64,000 nt of DNA from Caldilineaceae bacterium (GCA_958295845.1 OY282376.1:633022-697021), one strand, 5' to 3'. Shown: positions 23,618 through 32,074, counted from the stretch's first letter. Translations and numbers: made by a program. The notes: a model not told the origin generated them from the sequence alone.

Positions 23618-25177
23618 ATGTCTGCACGACGTATCCGCACCTTCTCAATTCTTGCCGCCCTCATCGCCCTCTTCGTCATGGTCGGCTGTGTCCCCGCCGA
23701 CACCGGCGCCGCCGACTCCGGCGACATGGCCGCCGACGAAATGGCCGACGAAGGCTATCCCGAAGAGATGATCATCGGCATGGGCGCCCTGCCCGTCACA
23801 CTCGTGGGCAACACCGTCCCATCCCTGCAGTCCCGCATCTTCTCCAAACTGCTGTACGAGACCCTCGCCGAACTCAATGAAGAAACCGGCGCAATCGACC
23901 CCGTCCTGCTCGACTCCATGGAGCTCGTCGACGACGTCACCGTCCGTATCGTCATCAAGCAAGGCATCGAATTCCACAACGGTGAAATCCTCACCGCGCC
24001 CGGCCTCGCCAAGAGCTTCGAGCTCCTCCGCGACGCCGACCCGCAGAAATTCACCTGGTCCTTCCGCCAGCTCAACGACTACGAGTCCTACGAAGTGATC
24101 GACGATTACACCATGGAGTTCACGCTCATCGAACCCATCGATCGCTGGGCCAACCTCTTCGCCAACCACATGCCGCTCGCGCCCGACCACCTTGAAGCAG
24201 TCGGCCTTGACGGCTACATCGAAGAGCCCGTCGGCACCGGCCCCTACAAGTTCTCATCCTGGCAGCGCGACAGCTACATCACCCTCGAACGCTGGGAAAG
24301 CCACCCCGACGGCCCGGCCGTCATCGAAAAAGTGACCTTCCGCCACATGCCCGAAGCAGCCGTGCGCGTCGCCGCCCTCCAGAGCGGTGAAATCCACATC
24401 GCCGCCCACGTGCCCCCCGACCAGATCGAAAGCCTCACCGCCGACGGTTTCGAGCTCTACGCCGGCGACAGCATGCAGAGCATGTACGTCGGCATCAACA
24501 TCTACGGCCGCAACGAAATCCTGAATGACGTGCGCGTCCGCCAGGCCATGCTCTACTCCGTCGACCTCGAAGGCATGTATAACACCATCGCCGGCGGCTT
24601 CGGCACCAAGCTCGACTGCCAGATCGTCGCCCCCGGCGGCTTCGGCTACAACCCCGACGTCCAGACCTATCCCTACGATCCCGCCAAGGCCAAAGAGCTC
24701 CTGACAGAGGCCGGCTACCCCGATGGCTTCACCATCGCAGGCTCCGCCACCACCGGCCGCTACTTCCGCGACCGCACCTTCATGGAAGCGCTCGCAGCCC
24801 AGTGGGCCCAGGTCGGCATCATCGTCGAGATGGAATACCCCGAGTCCTCCGTCTGGCTGCAGGAACTGATCGACCAGACCCTGCCGCCCATCATGAACAT
24901 CGGCCTCAACTGGTACCTCGCCGACAACACGACCTCCATGTGGGGCCCTGTCGGCGACACCTCGCCCGACCCCGCCTTCCTTGAAATGGGCGCCGCCAAG
25001 CGCGTCATCGGCGACCCCGTCGAGCGCGAAGCCGTCGTCAGAGACATGGCCGCCTACATCTGCGACAACGCACAGGCCCTGCACGCCTACACCATTCCGG
25101 CCCTCTACGCCCTCAGCCCGGGCCTGCCGGAACTGTCCTTCAGCAAATCGTTCGAGATCTTAATCCCGACCGAATAA
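23618..25177 (+). CDS. peptide/nickel-type ABC transporter substrate-binding lipoprotein (SBP family 5)
   Basis: 519 residues. The signal peptide ends with a lipobox (FVMVGC, Cys near 24) followed by an Asp/Ala-rich linker. Family 5 hallmarks are present: VTVRIVIKQGIEFHNGE, LTAPGLAKSFELL, and a C-terminal AKELLTEAGYPDGF repeat-like segment typical of DppA/OppA. It delivers oligopeptides, nickel chelates or similar solutes to the permeases downstream. The ATG at 23618 is preceded by CAGGAG. The gene is GC-rich with C-ending codons, in contrast to the island on its left. A strong hairpin follows the stop. The ligand cannot be deduced. Confidence 0.93.
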   Translation: MSARRIRTFSILAALIALFVMVGCVPADTGAADSGDMAADEMADEGYPEEMIIGMGALPVTLVGNTVPSLQSRIFSKLLYETLAELNEETGAIDPVLLDSMELVDDVTVRIVIKQGIEFHNGEILTAPGLAKSFELLRDADPQKFTWSFRQLNDYESYEVIDDYTMEFTLIEPIDRWANLFANHMPLAPDHLEAVGLDGYIEEPVGTGPYKFSSWQRDSYITLERWESHPDGPAVIEKVTFRHMPEAAVRVAALQSGEIHIAAHVPPDQIESLTADGFELYAGDSMQSMYVGINIYGRNEILNDVRVRQAMLYSVDLEGMYNTIAGGFGTKLDCQIVAPGGFGYNPDVQTYPYDPAKAKELLTEAGYPDGFTIAGSATTGRYFRDRTFMEALAAQWAQVGIIVEMEYPESSVWLQELIDQTLPPIMNIGLNWYLADNTTSMWGPVGDTSPDPAFLEMGAAKRVIGDPVEREAVVRDMAAYICDNAQALHAYTIPALYALSPGLPELSFSKSFEILIPTE

Positions 25178-25250
25178 GGAACACCGAGAAAAGAGTAAAG
25201 AGGAATGAGTGAAGAGAAAGCCTGACCCACATCTCTCCAGGTAAATAAAA

Positions 25251-25292
25251 GGGTTGCCGCCGGCTCCATCTCTGGACAACCGGCGACAACCC
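25251..25292. terminator. intercistronic hairpin after peptide-binding protein
   Basis: GGGTTGCCGCCGG pairs with CCGGCGACAACCC (one mismatch) around a 16-nt loop. Outside it, a purine-rich stretch (25190-25220) and a pyrimidine-rich stretch (25318-25350) could extend the stem. It probably stabilises the binding-protein message and limits read-through to the permease at 25358. Confidence 0.6.
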
Positions 25293-25357
25293 ACCTGAGA
25301 GGCAAGTGAAGGGTTTTCTCACTCCTCTCTCCTCTTCGCTCTCTCCTCGCCCTACCT

Positions 25358-26293
25358 ATGCGCGCCTTCGTCATCCGCCGCCTGCTCCAGGCGGTCCTTG
25401 TCATACTCCTGGTCGTCACGCTGGTCTTCTTCCTGATCCGCGTGTCCGGCGACCCCGCCAGCCTCGGCGTCAACCTCGACCCCAACCGCGACCCCGAGGA
25501 AATCCAGGAAGAATACCAGGAAGTCCGCCGCAAAATGGGGCTGGACAAACCACTCTACGTCCAGTACGCCGTCTTCTGGCAAAAAACGCTGCAGCTCGAC
25601 TTCGGCTACTCCTTCCGCTACGGCGTGCCCACCACCCGCGTCATCTTCGAGCGCCTGCCCAACAGCCTCCGCCTCGGAGGTGCGGCCGTCGTCCTCGGCA
25701 TCGCCCTCGGCCTGCCCCTCGGCATACTCGCCGCCCTGCGCCGCGGCACCATAATCGACACCGCCGCCACCATGGGCGCCGTCCTCGGCATCGTCACGCC
25801 GCAATTCTTTCTCGCAATCGTCCTCATCCTCATCTTTTCCGTCCAGCTCAGGCTCCTGCCAACCTCCGGCGTCGGCACCTGGAAACATCTCATCATGCCC
25901 GCCGTCACCCTCTCCACCGGCCTCATCGCCACCGTCGCCCGCATCGCCCGTTCCGGCATGCTCGAAGCCCTCGGCCAGGACTACGTCCGCACCGCCCGCG
26001 CCAAAGGCCTCAGCGAGCGCGCCGTCGTCTTCGGCCATGCCCTGCGCAACGGCAGCCTGTCCGTCATCACCGTCACGCTCTCATCCCTGCCGCATCTCAT
26101 CGGCACCGTCGTCGTCGTCGAAGTCGTCTTCTCCTGGCCCGGCGTCGGCAACCTCATGCACCAGTCCGTCATGGCCCGCGACTATCCCGTCGTCTTTCTC
26201 GACGTCATCCTGTTCTCCGTCCTGACAGTCGTCACATTCCTGATCATGGACATCGTCTACGTCATGGTCGACCCCCGCGTCCGCCACCACTAG
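25358..26293 (+). CDS. peptide/nickel ABC transporter permease (DppB type)
   Basis: 311 residues with six membrane helices; the first is AVLVILLVVTLVFFLIRVSG. The cytoplasmic docking loop reads GQDYVRTARAKGLSERAVVFGHALRNG near residue 210, the DppB/OppB version of the EAA motif. The C-terminus (MDIVYVMVDPRVRHH) is the family ending (DPR). It pairs with the DppC-type permease at 27182-28084. The two are separated by almost 900 bp of repeats and a broken unrelated gene, which is not normal for this operon type. The start lies at the end of a pyrimidine-rich tract with no Shine-Dalgarno sequence. Confidence 0.93.
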   Translation: MRAFVIRRLLQAVLVILLVVTLVFFLIRVSGDPASLGVNLDPNRDPEEIQEEYQEVRRKMGLDKPLYVQYAVFWQKTLQLDFGYSFRYGVPTTRVIFERLPNSLRLGGAAVVLGIALGLPLGILAALRRGTIIDTAATMGAVLGIVTPQFFLAIVLILIFSVQLRLLPTSGVGTWKHLIMPAVTLSTGLIATVARIARSGMLEALGQDYVRTARAKGLSERAVVFGHALRNGSLSVITVTLSSLPHLIGTVVVVEVVFSWPGVGNLMHQSVMARDYPVVFLDVILFSVLTVVTFLIMDIVYVMVDPRVRHH

Positions 26294-26394
26294 CGGCCTC
26301 GACCCGTCCACCCAGGAGCGTCACCATTTCCGCCACCACCAATTCCCCAACCCTGAGCCACACAAAAGTAAGGGCTTCCCACCATCCCCTGTCC

Positions 26395-26560
26395 CCTCGC
26401 CCCTCGTCCCTGCAGTTTTGGGCGTCCGGGCCTTCGGCCCTCCCTTGTGCAGGGGCTGCGCCCCCGCAACGCCCCGCCCTTACTAGCCACCGTGTTCATT
26501 CTTTGCCGGCATCGTGTCTAGCCAACAGTGTCTACTCCCCCACTTGTTGTCTAAGCCCTC
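26395..26560. repeat. partial copy of the dispersed hairpin repeat
   Basis: The 366-bp spacer 26294-26659 has no gene. It holds the central blocks of the dispersed element: CTGCAGTTTTGGGCG, the GGGCCTTCGGCCC hairpin, GGGGCTGCGCCCC, and the tail GTGTCTAGCCAACAGTGT, the same order as at 52.4-52.5 and 61.0-61.1 kb. Both terminal inverted repeats are missing. Confidence 0.7.
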
Positions 26561-26659
26561 TAACCCCTGCACTCCCGCGCCCCCGCGACCGAACACGAAC
26601 CGCCAAGACCCGAATTCTCGTTTAGCACTCACTTAACGCCTATTTCCCCCTACTGAGAA

Positions 26660-27022
26660 ATGATTCGTTCACGAAACTACCGCGATCTGATAGTCTGGAA
26701 GAAATCCATTGAACTGGTCAGCAAGCTTTACTCATCTACACGTGCCTTCCCGAAAGAAGAGATTTATGGGTTGACCTCCCAGATAAGGCGCGCCGGCGTC
26801 TCGATCCCTGCCAACATCGCCGAAGGCCAAGGCAGAAACAGCCTTGGCTAATTCCGACAATTCCTCGGAATCGCTCAAGGCTCCTTAGCAGAACTCGAGA
26901 CTCTCCTGATCATCTCCGGCAATCTCCTTTATCTAACGCCGCAGAAAAAAGCGGAGCTACTTAAATCCTGCGAAGAAATAGGCCGCCTCTTAGCCGGTCT
27001 CAAGAATTCATTAGCCAAATAG
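26660..27022 (+). pseudogene. four-helix-bundle (S23-like) protein with in-frame nonsense codon
   Basis: 121 codons. The first 63 read RNYRDLIVWKKSIELVSKLY and end at IAEGQGRNSLG, the conserved core of the four-helix-bundle family related to 23S rRNA intervening-sequence proteins. A TAA then interrupts the frame where the family has Glu (GEFRQFLGIA). The same frame continues with the expected second half (RQFLGIAQGSLAELETLL, then LLYLTPQKKAELL and SCEEIGRLLAGL) to a TAG at 27022. A single G-to-T change explains the stop. The rest is so well kept that the loss must be recent, or the stop is read through or an assembly error. It sits between the two permeases of a peptide transporter. Confidence 0.85.
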
Positions 27023-27135
27023 AAGAGCTGCATGCCAGACGCGGTCACCTAAAACACAGAACGAAAAACTGACCACCGAGCCTCGCACACGCTCATTCCT
27101 TCGCCACCCAACCCGCGCCATCAAGCCGGCTTAGG

Positions 27136-27180
27136 CGTCAACTAAAAACTAAAAACTCGAAACTAAAAACTCGAAACTAG
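27136..27180. repeat. A-rich ACTAAAAACT repeats abutting the DppC start codon
   Basis: Four imperfect units of AACTAAAAACTCG end one base before the ATG at 27182. There is no Shine-Dalgarno sequence; the A-rich repeat takes the place of the normal ribosome-binding region. The same family occurs at 2085-2112, 30319-30352, 34477-34553 and 47100-47133. Confidence 0.7.
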
Positions 27181-27181
27181 C

Positions 27182-28084
27182 ATGTCCACAATTCTGGAAC
27201 AACGATCCATACTCGCCCGCAACCCCCACCGCAGCCTCTGGGGAGAAGCATGGACCCACCGCCAAGGCATCGTCGGCGGCTTCCTCCTGTTCGCTTTCGC
27301 CTTCATGGCCATCTTCGGCCCCCTCCTCGCCCCCCACGACCCCATCGCCATCGACTTCAGCAACACCTTCGCCGAACCAGCCTGGCTCGACCTCGAAAAC
27401 GGAACCGGCGTCATGGGCACCGACAATCTCGGCCGTGACGTCTTCAGCCGCGTCCTCGTCGGCTCGCGCATCTCAATCCTGATCGGCACAATCGCCACCA
27501 TCGTCGGGCTGGCCATCGGCATCGTCATGGGCCTCATCGCAGGCTACCGCGGCGGCCTCGCCGGCGACATCATCATGCGCGTCGCCGACACCCAAACAGC
27601 GATCCCATTTCTCGTTCTCCTCATCGCCGCCGTCGCCTTCATCGGCGGCGGGCTGCTCAACATCATCCTCTTCCTCGGCATCGGCGCCTGGGTCGGCTAT
27701 GCCCGTCTCATCCGCGGCGAAGTGCTCAGCCTCCGCGAGCGCGACTTCGTCGACGCCGCCCGCGCCATCGGCGCCGGTGACATGCGCATCATGTTCCGCC
27801 ACATCCTGCCCAACGCCATCGCGCCCGTCATCGTCACCTCCACCCTCTCCTTCGGCTCCATAATCCTCACCGAGTCCGCCCTCAGCTTCCTCGGCCTCGG
27901 CGTATCCACCCTCATCCCCACCTGGGGCAAAATGGTCGCCGACGCCCGCGACTACATCACCACCGCCTGGTATCCCAGCGTCTTCCCCGCCCTCGCCATC
28001 ATGCTCGTCGTCCTCGGCGCCAACCTCCTCGGCGACTGGCTCCGCGACATCCTCGACCCCCGCCTCCGCGGCCGCCAAAACTGA
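27182..28084 (+). CDS. peptide/nickel ABC transporter permease (DppC type)
   Basis: 300 residues. The cytoplasmic N-terminus (NPHRSLWGEAWTHRQGIVGG) leads into six helices. GVMGTDNLGRDVFSRVLVGSRIS is a DppC/OppC signature near residue 80, and the docking loop is ERDFVDAARAIGAGDMRIMFRHILPN near 190. It ends GDWLRDILDPRLRGRQN, the family ending. It is the partner of the DppB-type permease. No ABC ATPase follows, so the energy subunits must be encoded elsewhere or have been lost. Confidence 0.93.
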   Translation: MSTILEQRSILARNPHRSLWGEAWTHRQGIVGGFLLFAFAFMAIFGPLLAPHDPIAIDFSNTFAEPAWLDLENGTGVMGTDNLGRDVFSRVLVGSRISILIGTIATIVGLAIGIVMGLIAGYRGGLAGDIIMRVADTQTAIPFLVLLIAAVAFIGGGLLNIILFLGIGAWVGYARLIRGEVLSLRERDFVDAARAIGAGDMRIMFRHILPNAIAPVIVTSTLSFGSIILTESALSFLGLGVSTLIPTWGKMVADARDYITTAWYPSVFPALAIMLVVLGANLLGDWLRDILDPRLRGRQN

Positions 28085-28184
28085 CCCCACCCCTCTCCCC
28101 CCACTTGCACTCACCCCCCGCCTGTGGCTAAGTAATACCAGACCCAAACTAAACAAAGGCCCCCCAACCAGAAACAGCTATTGC

Positions 28185-28385
28185 AAAGCCATCAAAGGTG
28201 TTCTCCGTGTTCCTCAGTGGTTAAGAAGATGTTCTTAGTGGCCCTTCGTGGTCCTTCATGGTCCTTCGTGGAAAAAGAAAGGTGTTCTTCGCGTCCCTTA
28301 ACGCCCCTTCGCGGATGAAAGGTGTTCTCCGTGGTTCTCCGTGGCCCTCCGTGGCTAAAAAAAAGGAAGTTTTCAGTGGCCGCGG
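28185..28385. repeat. TTCGTGG/TCCGTGG tandem repeat tract
   Basis: The 323-bp spacer before the acyltransferase consists largely of short units such as GGTGTTCTCCGTGG, CCTTCGTGG and AAGAAAGGTGTTCTTCG. Shorter runs of the same family occur at about 30220-30300, 34255-34300 and 34408-34462. Similar CACGAAGG-type repeats are widespread in spacers of environmental bacterial genomes. No gene is seen. Confidence 0.75.
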
Positions 28386-28407
28386 CAGTTAACCAAGAGC
28401 TCCCAAA

Positions 28408-29754
28408 ATGACCCTCCCCATCTGGACCCAAGCCGCCCACCAGGCCGCCCAAACACCACCCAACCGCAACCGCTACCTCGACTTCCTGCGCGCCGCCTCC
28501 ATCTGCCTCGTCATCCTCGGCCACTGGCTCGTCGTCGTCATCCATGCCCAAGGCAACCATATGGAGATCCAGGACCTGATTTCCGTCATCCCCTGGACCA
28601 AATGGCTCACCTGGCTCTTCCAGGTCATGCCAATCTTCTTCCTCGTCGGCGGCTACGTCAACGCCCTCGGCTGGCAATCGGCCCAGCGCCGCCAGGAAAG
28701 TTACTCCGCCTGGCTGGCCCGCCGCCTCCGACGCCTGATCCTGCCCGTCCTACCCGTCCTCGCCGCCTGGACCCTGATCGGGCTCTTTTTGACGGGTCGC
28801 TTCAACGATATCTCTTTCAACACCATCCTTCTCAAAAACGCCTCCCAATTCGCGCTCCTGCCCGCCTGGTTCCTCGTCGTCTACATCCTCATGATCCTGC
28901 TCACGCCCCTCTCCTTCCGCGCCTGGCAGCGCTACGGCTTCAACTCCTTCTGGGCCGCTGTGGCCGCCGCCGCCCTCATCGACCTGCTCGCCCTCGGCGT
29001 CGGCTGGCGGCTCCTCGGCTGGCTCAACTACCTCTTCGTCTGGCTCGCCGTCCACCAGCTCGGCTTCGCCTGGCAGGCCGGTCGCATTGGCCCACCGCGT
29101 CGCGCCCTTCTCTGGGCCGCCGCCGGACTCGCCGTGCTCATCGCCTTGGTCGAATTCGGCCCCTACCCCATTACCATGGTAACGACGGCAAGCCAGCGGA
29201 TCAGCAACAGCCTGCCGCCCCGAATAACGTTGCTGGCACTTGGCGTCGCCCAGACCGGCCTGCTGCTCGCGCTCGAAAGACCGGCGCGACGCCTCCTCGA
29301 ACGCGGCGCCCTATGGACGACCACCGTGCTCATAAACGGCATGATAATGACCGTCTTCCTGTGGCACGTAACCGCCTTGGTAACGGCGATCGGGCTGATA
29401 TTTATGATTAGAGGCTGGGACAGTTTTTTCGTGCTGTCGATTGTTCCCGGCACAGCCGCCTGGTGGCTCGTCCGCCCTCTCTGGATCGCCGTCCTCGTCG
29501 TCGCCCTGGTCCCCTTCATCGCCCTCTTCACCCGCTTCGAGCGCATCGGCCAGGCCCGGCACGGCCCCGCGCCCCCTGCCTGGCAACTCCTCCTCGGCTG
29601 CGCCCTCGTCTGCCTCGGCCTCTCAATCCTCACCCTCCGCGGCATCCCCACCCAAACCTGGCCCGGCATCAACCTCCTCGCCCTCGGCCTCCCCTTCATC
29701 GGCGCCGCCCTCATCTGGTTCAACCCAAGACGCGCCCCCGAACTAGCGGAATGA
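28408..29754 (+). CDS. membrane acyltransferase, family 3
   Basis: 448 residues. The N-terminal motif NRYLDFLRAASICLVILGHW contains the conserved R and the His of acyltransferase-3 enzymes, and about ten membrane helices follow. Such proteins move acyl groups from the cytoplasmic side to sugars or lipids of the envelope. MPIFFLVGGYVNALGW and RRLRRLILPVLPVL match the second conserved block. The final third is hydrophobic with no extra domain. It stands alone: repeats precede it and a repeat palindrome with a lone antitoxin gene follows. The ATG at 28408 has only a weak upstream purine stretch (AAGAG). Confidence 0.9.
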   Translation: MTLPIWTQAAHQAAQTPPNRNRYLDFLRAASICLVILGHWLVVVIHAQGNHMEIQDLISVIPWTKWLTWLFQVMPIFFLVGGYVNALGWQSAQRRQESYSAWLARRLRRLILPVLPVLAAWTLIGLFLTGRFNDISFNTILLKNASQFALLPAWFLVVYILMILLTPLSFRAWQRYGFNSFWAAVAAAALIDLLALGVGWRLLGWLNYLFVWLAVHQLGFAWQAGRIGPPRRALLWAAAGLAVLIALVEFGPYPITMVTTASQRISNSLPPRITLLALGVAQTGLLLALERPARRLLERGALWTTTVLINGMIMTVFLWHVTALVTAIGLIFMIRGWDSFFVLSIVPGTAAWWLVRPLWIAVLVVALVPFIALFTRFERIGQARHGPAPPAWQLLLGCALVCLGLSILTLRGIPTQTWPGINLLALGLPFIGAALIWFNPRRAPELAE

Positions 29755-29787
29755 AGTATCCCGGTAGCAATAGCGACCCTCACTGGT

Positions 29788-29816
29788 CCTGTAGGGGCAG
29801 GCCTTGTGCCTGCCCT
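29788..29816. repeat. GGGCAGGC palindrome repeat
   Basis: GTAGGGGCAGGC-CTTGT-GCCTGCCC forms a short perfect hairpin between the acyltransferase and the antitoxin gene. The same unit is found near 4371, 52570 and 61140; 34334-34358 carries a variant with CACCC arms. It appears both alone and as a block of the larger dispersed element. Confidence 0.65.
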
Positions 29817-29921
29817 CGCACTCCCAAACGCGACGCCTCCACTTCCCCCCTCCCGCTCGCGAACTTGGCGATTGAAGGCTCCGGTGGCAGGATCCGCTGG
29901 CTTGAAATTCAGGAAAGAGCC

Positions 29922-30194
29922 ATGCAGACAGATAACATGAAAATCGAACGCGGCAGCGGCAACGTGTTCGCCGACCTGGGCCGCCCCAACGCCGGGGAAC
30001 ACCTGCTCAAAGCGCAACTCGTCACCCGCGTCGAAAAAACCATCCGCCAGCGCAAACTCCAGCAGCCCCAGGCAGCAGCTCTGCTTGGCCTCCCCCAACC
30101 CACCCTCTCCCGTCTCCTGCGCGGAAACTTCCGTGAATATCCCGTGCATCGCCTCCAGCGCCTGCTCACCGCGCTCCACCCCCATGCCACATAA
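29922..30194 (+). CDS. XRE-family antitoxin-like protein (HigA2/HTH_37 type), orphan
   Basis: 90 residues; ATG at 29922 preceded by AGGAAAG. NVFADLGRPNAGEHLLKAQL followed by a helix-turn-helix with QAAALLGLPQPTLSRLLRG is characteristic of the short XRE antitoxins that pair with HigB/RelE-type toxins. No toxin frame is found on either side: upstream lies a repeat palindrome and downstream a repeat-rich spacer. It is therefore either an orphan antitoxin, a stand-alone regulator, or the survivor of a decayed toxin-antitoxin pair. Confidence 0.85.
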   Translation: MQTDNMKIERGSGNVFADLGRPNAGEHLLKAQLVTRVEKTIRQRKLQQPQAAALLGLPQPTLSRLLRGNFREYPVHRLQRLLTALHPHAT

Positions 30195-30357
30195 CACTGC
30201 CGTCTCGCCCTCCACAGTTCAAGAGATCTTCTTCGCGTCCCTTCGCCAATCAAAAAAGTGTTCTCGAATTCCAATCGTGGCGTACGTGGACAAAAACGTA
30301 TCCTCCGCGCAGGCAGCAGTTCACCAAAAACTAAAAACTGACTACTAAAAACTGCCG

Positions 30358-30462
30358 TTCAACGCCTTCGCCCTCTGCGACATCTACCGCTTCACCTCAG
30401 CATCCGCCAACAAGATCAAAGCAATGACCTCTTACGTAATCGACCTGCGCGACGGAGAATAA
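30358..30462 (+). pseudogene. C-terminal fragment of a SnoaL-like (NTF2-fold) protein
   Basis: 35 codons directly after an A-rich repeat: FALCDIYRFT followed by KIKAMTSYVIDLRDGE and a stop. This is the usual ending of SnoaL-like proteins (CD.F.F..GKI..M.SYV..L). No start or upstream part is present, so the repeat appears to have replaced the rest of the gene. The remainder of the 30195-30651 spacer holds a TTCGTGG-type repeat, A-rich repeats, and a TATAAT preceded by TGC at 30516-30521. Confidence 0.4.
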
Positions 30463-30515
30463 GCGACTGCAAAAAACTACCGCAAATTCGCCCCAAATTA
30501 GCCGCAAATCCGTGC

Positions 30516-30521
30516 TATAAT
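30516..30521 (+). promoter_or_regulatory. extended -10 promoter element before DUF1801 gene
   Basis: TGCTATAAT gives a perfect extended -10 (TGnTATAAT) 130 nt upstream of the GTG start at 30652. No good -35 is visible, which is allowed for extended -10 promoters. Confidence 0.4.
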
Positions 30522-30651
30522 AACCCCTTCAAGAACGCGCCCAAGCTCAGCACGTCCTGCTCCGATGACCCGGCCGCGTTGGAACGTCCGCCTGCAGCCC
30601 TTCTGAGAATGAGCAGGTTATCTTTAACCGAATCGGAGAAACTGTTATCAC

Positions 30652-31044
30652 GTGAGTAAACCCAATCCATCCCGCCACGCGCCGCACGAAATAGACGACT
30701 ACTTGGCCGAGCAAGCCCCCGAATTCCGGGCAACCCTCGAGCAGCTGCGCGCCACCATCAAATCCGTCGCGCCCGACTGCACCGAACGCGTCGACTACAA
30801 GTTCCCTATCTTCCGCCTCAAGTCGGACTTCGTCGCCATGTCGGCCGCCAAGCGCCACTGCGCCCTGCACACCATTAGCTACGACATACCGGCCGCCTTG
30901 AAGGACCAACTCAAGGAAGTTGGCATCCGGACTTCAGGCGCTACCCTCCATCTCAAACCAGGCGTCGACCTGCCAGTCCCGCTGCTGGAGAAAGCCCTGC
31001 GCATGCGCCTCGCCGAAATGGAGGCCGATACCAAGTACGGCTAA
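30652..31044 (+). CDS. DUF1801 family protein (YdhG-like)
   Basis: 130 residues; GTG start at 30652 with GGAGAA upstream. The pattern IDDYLAEQAPEFRATLEQLRATI followed by TERVDYKFPIFRLKSDFVAM and CALHTISYD matches the DUF1801 fold, related to the CyaY-like/YdhG group. It is a small soluble protein with proposed but unproven roles in iron handling. TSGATLHLKPGVDLPVPLLEKALRMR is the conserved C-terminal block. No partner gene is adjacent; a long minisatellite follows. Confidence 0.88.
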   Translation: MSKPNPSRHAPHEIDDYLAEQAPEFRATLEQLRATIKSVAPDCTERVDYKFPIFRLKSDFVAMSAAKRHCALHTISYDIPAALKDQLKEVGIRTSGATLHLKPGVDLPVPLLEKALRMRLAEMEADTKYG

Positions 31045-31209
31045 GTACGCAGCAAGGCTGCCCGAACCGAAAATCGACCGCCAAAGCGGGCCAGCAGACG
31101 CAACAGAACACCGACAACAACCGCGAAAAAAAACGAATTAGGCGCGACATACGTATACTTGGCGCGACATTTGTAGACATAACGCGACATAACACGCCCA
31201 AACACGTCA

Positions 31210-31912
31210 AAGTTCATGGCCACTCGTACAACGCTCGTAAACTCTCATATAACACTCGCCGACTCTCGCAAACGCTTGCAGACTCTCGTGAACTCTCGTA
31301 AACGCTCACATGACACTGGCCGACTCTTGCAAACGCTCGCAAACGCTCGTGGACTCTCGTAAACGCTTGCAAACGCTTGCAGACTCTCGTGAACTCTCGT
31401 AAACGCTCACATGACACTGGCAGACTCTCCCAAATGCTCGTGGACTCTCGTAAACGCTCACATGACACTGGCCAACTCTCGCAAACGCTTGCAGACTCTC
31501 GTGAACTCTCGTAAACGCTCACATGACACCGGCCGACTCTCGCAAACGCTCGCAAACGCTCATGGACTCTCGTGAACTCTCGTGAACGCTCACATGACAC
31601 TGGCCAACTCTCGCAAACGCTCGTGGACTGTCGTAAACGCTCACATGACACTGGCCGACTCTCGTAAACGCTCGTGGACTGTCGTAAACGCTCACATGAC
31701 ACTGGCCGACTCTCGTAAACGCTCGTGGACTGTCGTGAACTCTCGTGAACGCTCACATGACACTGGCCGACTCTCGCAAACTCTCGCAAACGCTCGTGGA
31801 CTCTCGCAAACGCTTGCAGACTCTCGTGAACTCTCGCAAACGCTCACATGACACTCGCAGACTCTCGTAAACTCTCGCAAACGCTCGTAAACTCTCGTAC
31901 AATTCCCGTGAC
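31210..31912. repeat. ~700-bp minisatellite of ACTCTCG/AAACGCTC units
   Basis: The 1-kb spacer 31045-32074 has no gene. From 31210 to 31912 it is built of short units (GACTCTCG, TAAACGCTC, CTCGTGGACT) arranged in longer cassettes that end with CACATGACACTGGCC, which recurs about nine times at irregular 50-100 bp spacing. Just before it, GGCGCGACAT occurs in a looser array (31141-31190). Long frames are open on both strands because the unit lacks stops, giving Ser/Arg-rich pseudo-proteins. It is not a CRISPR array: units vary in length and no unique spacers are present. The end (31930-31968) joins ACCACTGACC heptamers. Confidence 0.9.
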
Positions 31913-31974
31913 TCCTCGCAAGACCGCTCAGACTAACCACTGACCACTGACCCCTGACCCCTGATCCCTGCCGT

Positions 31975-32004
31975 TTGACAGATGTCAAGGATTAGGCTAT
32001 CCTT
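31975..32004 (+). promoter_or_regulatory. promoter with overlapping palindromic operator of metal transporter operon
   Basis: TTGACA (31975-31980) and TATCCT (31998-32003) are 17 nt apart. A perfect inverted repeat AAGGAT-N6-ATCCTT (31987-31992 and 31999-32004) covers the spacer and the -10. The core TTAGGCTA resembles one half of DtxR/IdeR-type boxes. A repressor bound here would block polymerase, as expected for metal-dependent control of a metal importer. Transcription would start near 32010, about 65 nt before the troA-like start. The repressor itself is not encoded as a separate gene nearby. Confidence 0.7.
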
Positions 32005-32074
32005 ATTAAAGAATTAGTCATGGATAAAAATATATTTTTGAACGTTTGAATTTGCGCCCATCTGAGACCGAAGC

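Noticed and set aside
25306..26625. 439-codon Arg/Pro/His-rich plus-strand frame over the DppB gene.
   Set aside because: Out-of-frame shadow of a permease with clear helices and docking loop.
31214..31851. Long frames on both strands inside the 31-kb repeat (up to 191 codons).
   Set aside because: They are translations of a stop-free minisatellite; Ser/Arg/Val-rich periodic peptides appear on both strands and no start signal is present.
31210..31912. Possible CRISPR array.
   Set aside because: Repeat units vary in length and there are no unique spacers of constant size; no cas gene is in the window.
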